From Massilia aurea (lineage in GTDB: Bacteria; Pseudomonadota; Gammaproteobacteria; Burkholderiales; Burkholderiaceae_D), in NCBI RefSeq assembly GCF_024753205.1, contig NZ_JANUGZ010000004.1, positions 124,001-188,000 of the forward strand: 64,000 bases of DNA. Reading direction: 5' to 3'. Numbering within the stretch: the stretch's first letter is position 1; each line of letters begins with the position of its first letter. Shown here one piece after another: positions 27,866 through 35,214 of the stretch. The notes beneath the pieces were generated by a model. That model was not told the DNA's origin. It did not search any database and saw only the letters and a list, made by a program, of their open reading frames with translations. The translations under genes were made by a program, and so were the position numbers.

Positions 27866-28336
27866 TCAGGCAAACTTCAAGGCTGCGAGAGTGGTCAGGT
27901 ACTGTTGCAGATCGAGGAAGAGGGAATCGCCGCGCGTCCCCCACATCGTTACGGACAGTTCCTCATTGGCGCTCAAGCCTCCCTTCGTGATATTCGCGGA
28001 GCCGATCACGGCCGTGTATTTATCGCCGCTTTCGAAGTAGTAGATTTTGGTATGCAGCGCACGGCTGCGGGACCCCACCATGCGGTGCGTCAGCCCTGTG
28101 CGGGAGGCCAGCGCTGGCGCTACGCCTTCTAGGGTTTCCTTTAGGTTGGAATACACCGTGATGATGGCACCATTGGCGAGGGCTGAGTCAATTGACGGCA
28201 GCAAATCTTCCAGTCCGGGAAGTTTGATCCATCCGGAGCACAGGATCGACACCTCCGATTTCTTGATCAGCTCAGACAGTAGATGAACATGTTTTCGTTT
28301 GCCAGAATTTGTTTGAAGGAGCATGGGCGTGCGCAA
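27866..28336 (-). CDS. single-domain phospholipase-D-like nuclease
   Basis: 156 residues with one PLD half-site: LHTKIYYFESGDKYTAVIG (His95, Lys97) followed by GSANITKGGLSANEE (112-126), the HxK...GSxN arrangement of PLDc_2 proteins. Proteins with one half-site dimerise to form an active site and include endonucleases such as Nuc and BfiI-type restriction enzymes. The N-terminal half (SELIKKSEVSILCSGW, ANGAIITVYSNL) fits the preceding beta-alpha units. No signal peptide, so it acts in the cytoplasm. The start ATG at 28336 has poor ribosome-site support. Defence or DNA-repair role inferred from the island. Confidence 0.72.
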   Translation of the reverse strand: MRTPMLLQTNSGKRKHVHLLSELIKKSEVSILCSGWIKLPGLEDLLPSIDSALANGAIITVYSNLKETLEGVAPALASRTGLTHRMVGSRSRALHTKIYYFESGDKYTAVIGSANITKGGLSANEELSVTMWGTRGDSLFLDLQQYLTTLAALKFA

Positions 28337-28788
28337 CTTTCTTTGGCCGATTAGGTTTGATCCGTGTCGCGCTGAGCGGGACGATCGTCACGGCGCAGTG
28401 TAGATGGCAGTGGCTGCTCGGGCAAGCCTAACGGTCTGGGAAATGGCGGCCGTCCTCCCTGAAGAAGAAACGACAAGAGCTCTTCCACGAATAGGGACAA
28501 ACTCGCCAAGCCGCGTGCGAATAAAGGTCGCCACAAACGCTTCGCGACGTTGTAGAAGTTTATGTTTACGACACAAGAGCGCGATCTACCGACGAATGCT
28601 CTAAGCGGATAGCGGACGGTTGGAAAGGCTGAGTATACGTAGTTGTTGCTTCTGGAGCAATTGTGAGTGTGATCAGCATCCTTGGGCGCTTTAGCAGTGG
28701 ACGTCATGATTCGTTCAATGGTCTGTTTACATACCATACGGACTTTGGTACCATGTCGTGACACGTTTTATTTGGCCTAAGGAGCCCT
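28337..28788. other. 452-bp region without a supported gene
   Basis: A minus-strand frame (28351-28764) and shorter ones exist, but none has a ribosome site or recognisable protein character. The right part holds the putative promoter for the small plus-strand operon starting at 28789. Confidence 0.45.
28726..28754 (+). promoter_or_regulatory. putative sigma-70 promoter for the 28789 operon
   Basis: TTTACA (28726-28731) and TACCAT (28749-28754) separated by exactly 17 bp, placing transcription start about 28 nt ahead of the ATG at 28789. TACCAT also occurs in the spacer (28732-28737), giving a direct repeat that could be a repressor site. Confidence 0.5.
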
Positions 28789-29226
28789 ATGTTTTCTCTT
28801 GATGAAATTCCACCCTATATCCTCCATGCAGCTTGTGCCGAATCACTGCGCACGAACATCCCGGTAAAAACCGTCTTAATTGACGCGTGGGAGAAGAGTC
28901 CCTTGGGGCTGCGGCAACCCTTGGCGACGGCGCCAGCGGCACCGATCACCTATGACGCTGACGTTGCGAAGGCCATCGAGCGATGCACTGCGTTACCAGC
29001 CGGCACTGTGTTTTCTCTCAACGCTGATTCAGCTGGCAATCGCCGTCTCTTCTCGCGAGAGGAGTGGCAGGTTCTGTCCGCTAAAGATTCGTTCAGCCCG
29101 ACCGTATTCGGCCGGCAGTTCAGCAAGGCAGTAATGGCTGCCAACCTGGCGAAAAAGCACGTCAAGACCGACGACAACAAGCAACTTTACGAACGTTTGG
29201 AGTTAAATCCAAAGGAGGCATCATGA
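28789..29226 (+). CDS. hypothetical protein of the island, first gene of a two-gene unit
   Basis: 145 residues, no family recognised. It begins MFSLDEIPPYILHAACAES with TAAGGAG just upstream, a strong ribosome site, and a plausible promoter precedes it. The middle is alanine/proline-rich; residues 100-140 (LFSREEWQVLSAKDSFSPT, FGRQFSKAVMAANLAKKH) look like helices that could form a small DNA-binding unit, but this is a guess. Its stop overlaps the start of the next gene (ATGA), which has its own AAAGGAGG, so both are genuinely translated. Soluble, no signal or membrane segment. Confidence 0.68.
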   Translation: MFSLDEIPPYILHAACAESLRTNIPVKTVLIDAWEKSPLGLRQPLATAPAAPITYDADVAKAIERCTALPAGTVFSLNADSAGNRRLFSREEWQVLSAKDSFSPTVFGRQFSKAVMAANLAKKHVKTDDNKQLYERLELNPKEAS

Positions 29227-29546
29227 AGTGCCACAAGAAGCTCAAGGCCCTCGTTGACGAATATGCAAAGCGCGGTAATTTCGACACCCACGATGTCATC
29301 ATCGAGTACAAGACACGCTGTCCGGTCGCGTACGAAGCCGACCTCACGGAGGTCGAGCAGCGACCACGCAGCGCGAAGGCGAGGAAAAAGACCAGCGCAG
29401 TGCATCGCTTGCATACGTCGCTGGGAATCCGCATTGCCCGTATCTGCACAGCATCAGGACTAGTGCATACGCAATCACGTAGCGTCGACTTGAATGGTCA
29501 GCACAGCCGATGCCTTGCATGGGCAAATAGCTGCTCCGCGAGCTAG
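29223..29546 (+). CDS. hypothetical protein, translationally coupled to the preceding gene
   Basis: 107 residues starting at the ATG at 29223, inside the last codons of the upstream gene and preceded by AAAGGAGG. The N-terminal half, MKCHKKLKALVDEYAKRG then FDTHDVIIEYKTRCPVAY, looks like a folded unit; a basic stretch follows (PRSAKARKKTSAV). The last ~30 residues read like out-of-frame DNA, so the native protein may be shorter or the end disrupted. No known family. The coupling to the previous gene suggests a two-protein module, possibly a toxin-antitoxin-like pair. Confidence 0.55.
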   Translation: MKCHKKLKALVDEYAKRGNFDTHDVIIEYKTRCPVAYEADLTEVEQRPRSAKARKKTSAVHRLHTSLGIRIARICTASGLVHTQSRSVDLNGQHSRCLAWANSCSAS

Positions 29547-29811
29547 TCGGGTTGGGCGATGGGTCTGGTGGACTCCAGTACACCGGCCCACGTATCAGGT
29601 TGCCGCGATATTAAGATAGCCGGAAGTCCGCGCTCATCTCGTGTGCCAAAGAGGAAACATGCGCCGTCGGTAAGAATAGGTCAGCTGTTCGGCGTCGTGC
29701 CCAGTGGTATTACAGTATCGCCCTTAAGTTTTGAATATCCGCTCTTGGGGCCGATAACGGCCCTTTTCGCTTTCCGCCCCCACTTACTGACAAGGCGGCC
29801 GCCCCGGCAGG
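29543..29811 (-). pseudogene. decayed minus-strand coding remnant with an in-frame stop
   Basis: One minus-strand frame from about 29800 to a TAG at 29543-29545 reads like protein (VSKWGRKAKRAVIGPKSGY, then after a TGA at 29681-29683 TDGACFLFGTRDERGLPAIL and SRQPDTWAGVLE). There is no start codon with a ribosome site. It may be the tail of the frameshifted gene immediately upstream (29812-30304) after a second frameshift, or a separate relic. Low confidence. Confidence 0.3.
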
Positions 29812-30304
29812 CTACAGCCGCCGGCAGTGGTTCACGCAGTGCAGGAGTGCGCGATCGCGGCCCAAGTCGACTAGCACGCGCTCGTCCAAGATAAAGATTC
29901 TTGTGAAGGCGCCGAATGGCGGCTCCCGTTCAAACGCTCTTGCAGAGCGAAAGCGCCAGTTGGCGCTGGAGGGCTGGCGCTGGCCAGTTATCGTAGATGA
30001 CCAGCCAGTGCTCGTCGTGAGCGGCGTAACCAGGCTTTTTGGCGCTGGCCACCTTGTTATCAACGAAGTGCGCGATCGCCTCGGCCCAGGCTCGCTCGAC
30101 CGAGTCGCCCATCATTGGCGGCGGCATCCGATCTTCCTCAATCTCCGCAAGCAGTTGCTTCTTAGATTTTCTTGGTTCGCCGACGACAGCGCTGCGCATC
30201 AGATAGGTATTCTGGCCGACTGTCGCGCGCAGGGTGCTCTCGTGCGCGACATTCTCCGCGAGGATAACGCAAGCTTGGTATGACGGTGCGGTCAGGCAGA
30301 ACAT
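29812..30304 (-). pseudogene. frameshifted hypothetical gene
   Basis: The frame from the ATG at 30304 encodes a soluble, protein-like sequence (KKQLLAEIEEDRMPPPMMGD, VERAWAEAIAHFVDNKVASA, EHWLVIYDNWPAPALQRQLA) and stops at 29930. At that point a second minus-strand frame continues smoothly (AFEREPPFGAFTRIFILDER, VLVDLGRD) to a TAG at 29812. The two halves overlap near 29930-29960, so a single-base indel has split one gene of about 160 residues. The family is not recognised. Either genuine decay or a sequencing error at this point. Confidence 0.65.
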
Positions 30305-30503
30305 ACTTTTAAAGGACTTCGATCATGCGCCTGACTGGTACCGTAGTATCGTCGAGGACTTGCCAAACTGGCGGGCTAGGCTGTTACGCTAATGTTCACG
30401 AACAGTAGCCAAGGAGAAGGAATTATTAATCAGCAGTCACGGGACGCCGCTGATCAAGAACTTGTACCAAAATGAGAACGGAAAGTCTAGACATGTTTCG
30501 GCG

Positions 30504-32213
30504 TTACTGTTGGAGCTGCTCTACGGGCGGCAACAGAACGTCGCGCCATGTGATTGAAACCGTTGGCTGAAAATTCGCCTCGAACTCTAACAGCCGGAGG
30601 CAACCAGGATGGTTCTCGACTGCTAGCGCTACGATGCTGCGACACCCTTCCATATCGCCGGCGTCTCGAAGCCGTTCGGCCAACTCCAAAGCAAGCGCAG
30701 CCTCGAAGAGCCGCGGAAATCTGAGACCATTCGCAGCAGAACGCCGACGCAAGTAGTTTTGTAAGGTTGATCGATGGACTTCCAATACCCAGGGCACGGT
30801 CTGGGTAAACAGAGCATAGGCAATCAGCGCTTCCGAGGAGGGCTCGTCAAGCTCCGCTTGAATTAACGTTACGATCCCTGCAGGGGTCGCAACCTGATCG
30901 GCCACACAGAGGTTGAACAACGCATGCAAAGCTAAATACGGCCGTCTCAGACGCTTTTCTATTTTCGGAATGAACCCGATTGCAGCGGTAAGCACAGGAC
31001 GCATGTCTGTGAGAACTGCATCAGGCTCCTTAAGCAGACAAGACGCGAGTTGTTCAAGAAAGCCTTCCAGTTTGTCGCGCCCCTGCGTCGTAAGATCACC
31101 TTGTGCACCCCCAACCCAGTATTCCGGAGCCATGCGTATTTGAACAACTCCGCTTCGCTCTAGACGGTAATTGTAGTGTTCACGTTCGACAGAAGGCTGG
31201 CGCATGACGAATTCAATAATGACGCTTCGCATCAAACGTGACAGTCCCTGAAGCGTTAGATGCGTGGTACGACCTTCAACTGCAATCTCGCCATGGTTAT
31301 GCCCGAGGGTTACCGCATCCGGCAGACGCTGAAGCTGGTGTACGTATTTAGACCGCGATTGATAAGCCATACGGAGCGTCTCTTCGAGATCAGATCTTCC
31401 CAGGAGGAGGCCGCTGGCCTCGCCAGAAGTCTGACGAAAGTATGCGGCTGTGGTATGGGCAGCCGTGAACTCTCGGAAGCGGCGCGCGAGCGCGACGTGT
31501 TCAACACTGAGCAGCGCTTCTCTTACACGTTGCGAAACGGTTTCGTCCGCCCCCGACAAAGCAATATCGATGGCATTACGCTTCTGTTCATCGAGTGAAT
31601 TCCAATCACTCTGGTGGGCGTCGAAGTCCTGCGCAAGCGACTCCACAGAGGCGACGAGCAACGTGTAGGCAAGCTCAAGATCATCAGTAATGCGATGCAT
31701 TCCGTTTACATAAGTCCGGATTACACGCATCACGCCAAGAAAGGTAATTCGCGGCAATCCTATGAGCTTAGCGACAAAAGCTTCTAGAAACGTCAGCTCG
31801 TCCGGCTTACACCAAATCGTCTCATCGAAAAATCTGCGAACGAGGGTCTGCGGGGCGACTCCCGTAGCCAACCCTCGCTGGCCATTTGTCAGTCGTCGGG
31901 CCAAGTCGACATCAGGTGTGCAGGTACAATTGAGCGCAAAGGACGCCACCGCCGAGTAGTCCTGGATATAAGGATCCACGGTTGAGGAAACGAGTACGCC
32001 TGGCCCGTGCTCTTCGCCCTCAATGTGTTCTGTAAGCTCATAGACCACAGTCGTGGGACGTATCGAGTAGCTCGTTGACGGTAACAGTCGCCCCGCAGCT
32101 GTTTGGATAGCATCCTTCCCAACGAATATGGCATTGGTATAGAGCATGCCGCGAAGAAGATTTTCCCTGCTAGCCGCTCTGGTGAATAACTTTCCAGTAG
32201 CGATTTGGAGCAC
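30504..32213 (-). CDS. large HEPN-motif protein, candidate RNase effector
   Basis: 569 residues, no close family recognised. The region 150-300 is helical, with AYTLLVASVESLAQDFDAH (181-200) followed by an Rx4H motif in YQSRSKYVHQ (Arg287, His292), the arrangement of ApeA/abortive-infection-type HEPN RNases. The C-terminal ~200 residues are alpha-helical, repeat-like (possibly HEAT/TPR-like). No membrane or signal segments. It is encoded 12 bp after another HEPN-motif gene on the same strand, so the two probably act together. An RNA-cleaving abortive-infection function is inferred from the motif and the island context. Confidence 0.62.
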   Translation of the reverse strand: MLQIATGKLFTRAASRENLLRGMLYTNAIFVGKDAIQTAAGRLLPSTSYSIRPTTVVYELTEHIEGEEHGPGVLVSSTVDPYIQDYSAVASFALNCTCTPDVDLARRLTNGQRGLATGVAPQTLVRRFFDETIWCKPDELTFLEAFVAKLIGLPRITFLGVMRVIRTYVNGMHRITDDLELAYTLLVASVESLAQDFDAHQSDWNSLDEQKRNAIDIALSGADETVSQRVREALLSVEHVALARRFREFTAAHTTAAYFRQTSGEASGLLLGRSDLEETLRMAYQSRSKYVHQLQRLPDAVTLGHNHGEIAVEGRTTHLTLQGLSRLMRSVIIEFVMRQPSVEREHYNYRLERSGVVQIRMAPEYWVGGAQGDLTTQGRDKLEGFLEQLASCLLKEPDAVLTDMRPVLTAAIGFIPKIEKRLRRPYLALHALFNLCVADQVATPAGIVTLIQAELDEPSSEALIAYALFTQTVPWVLEVHRSTLQNYLRRRSAANGLRFPRLFEAALALELAERLRDAGDMEGCRSIVALAVENHPGCLRLLEFEANFQPTVSITWRDVLLPPVEQLQQ

Positions 32214-32225
32214 GATTCCTCCGAA

Positions 32226-32909
32226 TTAATCGCGGCGCGTGCGCCGCGTATACTTGGTGTCAAGCATTTTTTCTTCAAGCCATTGGCAGAGGCACTCAAC
32301 CTGCTCAATTGCTGCGATAAGCTTTTCACGCGATACGTGAAGCGACGGCGACATGAACAGGTTCGGTCCGTTGCCGTCTTCAAACAATTCGGCTTCGCGC
32401 TCACTCATAAAAAACGGTTGCGGATGGCGTCGCCTATCCTCCTCAGCATGGGCCACCCGCAACATTGTGATACTTTCCGGGTGCTGGTCACGGTTGCGCG
32501 CGAGTACCACCTGTTCGATGATAATGAGGTCAGCCGGGCAGCTCGCCCAATCAATCCCCACTCGTTCAGCCAGGCAGGCTTGATAACCTCCTACCAAGCC
32601 GTCCTTCCTGAATGCGGCATGAAAATCCTTTCCGCAACTCAGCCCGAGCTCCCGCTCCCAAGTCTTGAAGTAGAGCTGCAGCGAAGCCGATAGCATTGAG
32701 ATACAGCAGCGTCCCGTAACTTCCAGTAACTCACTCGCATCGATCCATTCGCTGATAAAAGGTGGCTCCCCATCTTCGCTGTATGGAGGAACGTAAGGTT
32801 CTTTTTCTGCTTCGATCTTGCTCATGATCTCGGCGAATGGCAGTGCTGCAAGCTCATAGTACTGACGAATGAGCCTGGTGCGGTCCTTGAGGAAAAATAA
32901 GACATCCAT
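32226..32909 (-). CDS. HEPN-motif protein of a widespread uncharacterised family
   Basis: 227 residues. N-terminal MDVLFFLKDRTRLIRQYYELA and EPYVPPYSEDGEPPFISEW give a family signature I have seen in unannotated proteins of many proteobacteria. It continues with a helical segment (SMLSASLQLYFKTWERELG) and VVLARNRDQHPES containing Rx4H (Arg138, His143), the HEPN catalytic pattern. Translated before, and only 12 bp upstream of, the 569-residue HEPN gene. It could be partner, effector or antitoxin of that protein. Cytoplasmic. Confidence 0.65.
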   Translation of the reverse strand: MDVLFFLKDRTRLIRQYYELAALPFAEIMSKIEAEKEPYVPPYSEDGEPPFISEWIDASELLEVTGRCCISMLSASLQLYFKTWERELGLSCGKDFHAAFRKDGLVGGYQACLAERVGIDWASCPADLIIIEQVVLARNRDQHPESITMLRVAHAEEDRRRHPQPFFMSEREAELFEDGNGPNLFMSPSLHVSREKLIAAIEQVECLCQWLEEKMLDTKYTRRTRRD

Positions 32910-33056
32910 AATTACTCCTTCTCCACCTTATCGTCCAAACCATCAACTTAACCGTGAATGCGTTTCGTTCCTAGTGCCATTACCTTGAGCTCATACTCTT
33001 TCACTTCTAAGGTCTACACCCCGCCGTTGTCGATGTGCGGCCTACCGACTGAGTGC

Positions 33057-33515
33057 CTACCTCAGCCTGATTGCGACAAGATGGTCTTCGTCGAACTCCC
33101 AGAACTCGACGTCATCTGGAATCAGGTGTGGATAGGTATTCAAATAGTAGGTAGCAAGCGTAATTCCGCGGCGCCTACAGGAGGCTTTCAAAAAAAACAT
33201 GATTTTACGATACTCACGCGGTGCTAGTTGAAAGTAGTACATCGCTTCGTTCCAGACAGTGAGTTTGGCACTCGGTACATTTGTGCCCACCGTCCAACGA
33301 TGCGATTTGCATTCGACAATGATCTTCTGCTGCCCGCATCCGAGGTCAAAGGCGTGCATTTTCTTTAATGTACTAACGCCAAGCGAAACGCGGTGGCACC
33401 GTTCTAACGGGACGCCAAGACCTGCAAAGCATGCGAGAGCACATTTCTCGAAAGCAGCGCCTACATGAGAATTTGAGATTGCGCCTACTCGTTGAAATGG
33501 GACAACTCGGCTCAT
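33057..33515 (-). CDS. small PD-(D/E)XK restriction-endonuclease-like protein
   Basis: 152 residues from the ATG at 33515 (GAGAAG about 8 nt upstream; TTG/GTG starts at 33536 and 33530 are alternatives). It has a compact nuclease-fold core: Glu23 in HVGAAFEKCA, then MHAFDLGCGQQKIIVECKSH with Asp57 and Glu68-x-Lys70, followed by AKLTVWNEAMYYFQL. The length is near the minimum for this fold, so it is probably the nuclease subunit of a larger complex. It lies 92 bp after the HNH gene and 147 bp before the HEPN pair, all on the minus strand. Confidence 0.7.
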   Translation of the reverse strand: MSRVVPFQRVGAISNSHVGAAFEKCALACFAGLGVPLERCHRVSLGVSTLKKMHAFDLGCGQQKIIVECKSHRWTVGTNVPSAKLTVWNEAMYYFQLAPREYRKIMFFLKASCRRRGITLATYYLNTYPHLIPDDVEFWEFDEDHLVAIRLR

Positions 33516-33628
33516 TAGGGTTCTTCTCACTTTCAAGCCAAAACGCGGCAGGCACCATTACGGTTGTTCATTGATGATCACACCAGGAGTGCAGCTGGGC
33601 CGGGTCAGATCGGTCACGACGTCATGCC

Positions 33629-35002
33629 TCAGACTGCTTCTTCTGGGGCGTAGAGCTCGCAGAGAATGGCTAGGAGCTGCTCCTTGATCAGCCCCGCATC
33701 TCTTCCGTAATGCGCTTCACGGTGGTCATTAGGGCATATGGCGACAACGTTTTCGACCCGATCCGTCCCGTTTTCGCTCAGCGGCACAACGTGGTGAGTT
33801 TCAAGGAAAACGGTGCCAGCCGCCGTCTGGAATCCTCGTTTCCCACAGAGCTCGCACACACCGGAGGCGCGCGCCAGCACGGCGTCGCGGATGGCCCGGC
33901 TTCGTTCATACGCGAGACCGGTAACCTCCTTGCGGCGAACTTGATCGGTACCAATTGTGTACTGGTCGACAAACACAGGTACGGGCGTTGTAGGAATGAG
34001 GGCCGGCAAAATAGAGTTGGCGGCGGCGATATCCCTAACCAGCCGCAGTCGGCCAGTTGCGAGGTTGTAGTCCTGTACGCGCCAGCTCGCTGCATCAAGG
34101 ATACGCAGCTCGACCTTCGATGATTTTTTTCCGAGCATATCGGCAGACCGGCGCAGGCCTTCGTTGACTATTACGCGCATTGACGCGGCAGTAGCGTGAG
34201 CTTCGGCGAAGACGGCATCAACGGCACGCGCACGACGCGCCTGCGCGCGGGCGCGGTTTCTGATTTCGTCGGTCTCGCCAGTGGCATCCGCAATCGCCTG
34301 AAGCTCGGCAGCAGCATCGCGCAGGTTGTCGTCGAAGATGATGCGATCGTTATCAATCTTCATCGACCCATGCCAGAGGCATGCAAGGAGCGGCTCGTTT
34401 TCGCCCCCGAAGGACCAGTTGAAACAATATGCTGGGTTACTCCGCGGCTTCTCCGAACGCGTCCCATCCTTCTTGACGTACCAGCAAGAAACGTCAATCC
34501 CTGCCGCCTTGACCAAATCGATCACCGCTTTTTTTACGGTCGGCCGCAACCCAGCCAGCTCAAGACGAAGCCTTTCGGCTGTATCGTCACGGCTGTCTGC
34601 ATAGGTCTGGCGAAGCTCTTGCAACAGATCCTTGGCGAGCATGCCCTTCCTTAGGGGCGCGAGCCTGGCCAGGAACTCAAGCGCCCCGTTGTATGAAAAG
34701 CCGAGGATTGGCCACTCACTGCCGTGTTTGTGAATATTGCACTCGCGCGCAGCTAAGCGCTGCTCGCGGTCAATCCAGCGTGTGACGGTGCGAAGGTCGT
34801 ACTCCGTCGTCAGACGGCTGTCGCACACGGCGATCTCGACGTCATTATGCGGGAGGTTTGTGCTCCAATAGATGGCCGCAACCTGGCCTCGGCCGTGATT
34901 GATCCTAAACCCGTTTCCCGATTCAAACGGCTCAGACGAGCCGCCGAACGCAAGAAGCGCCCGGTCTTCGAGGTAGTTCTTTTTTTCGCGTGACAGCAGC
35001 AC
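33629..35002 (-). CDS. HNH endonuclease with a large N-terminal domain
   Basis: 457 residues from a GTG at 35002 with a weak ribosome site. The C-terminal ~90 residues form a treble-clef HNH nuclease: CELCGKRGF (CxxC), FLETHHVVPLSENG with the catalytic His pair, DRVENVVAICPNDH and REAHYG. Residues 1-370 are of unrecognised type, with a helical basic section (NRARAQARRARAVDAVFAEA) and YDLRTVTRWIDREQRLAAR near residue 70. The architecture resembles McrA-like modification-dependent enzymes that pair a recognition domain with a C-terminal HNH. First of four minus-strand nuclease/HEPN genes and divergent from the 777-residue gene. Confidence 0.75.
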   Translation of the reverse strand: MLLSREKKNYLEDRALLAFGGSSEPFESGNGFRINHGRGQVAAIYWSTNLPHNDVEIAVCDSRLTTEYDLRTVTRWIDREQRLAARECNIHKHGSEWPILGFSYNGALEFLARLAPLRKGMLAKDLLQELRQTYADSRDDTAERLRLELAGLRPTVKKAVIDLVKAAGIDVSCWYVKKDGTRSEKPRSNPAYCFNWSFGGENEPLLACLWHGSMKIDNDRIIFDDNLRDAAAELQAIADATGETDEIRNRARAQARRARAVDAVFAEAHATAASMRVIVNEGLRRSADMLGKKSSKVELRILDAASWRVQDYNLATGRLRLVRDIAAANSILPALIPTTPVPVFVDQYTIGTDQVRRKEVTGLAYERSRAIRDAVLARASGVCELCGKRGFQTAAGTVFLETHHVVPLSENGTDRVENVVAICPNDHREAHYGRDAGLIKEQLLAILCELYAPEEAV

Positions 35003-35214
35003 CTAATGTTCCCCAGTATTTATTGCGACAGACTTAAATTAATCTGTATTCGAGAAGTCATTTTATACAGGCGCACAAGTGGAGTCACTAAAGCGATTTT
35101 ATGTCAGCAGATGCCAACCGCTCTCCACCTCAGTTACACTGCTATTAATTCATTCCATAATCTTAAACCGTCTCTGTACGGACCGAGACTTCGTAATAGT
35201 AGACGCCAGAGGCC

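Noticed and set aside
27554..28132. 192-residue plus-strand frame in the island
   Set aside because: Runs through the GCAT repeat and antisense to the PLD-like gene, which has recognisable catalytic motifs.
28351..28764. 137-residue minus-strand frame in the island
   Set aside because: No ribosome site, Arg/Pro-rich and without protein character; it covers the promoter of the plus-strand unit.
29903..30283. 126-residue plus-strand frame
   Set aside because: Opposite the frameshifted minus-strand gene, whose translation is clearly more protein-like.
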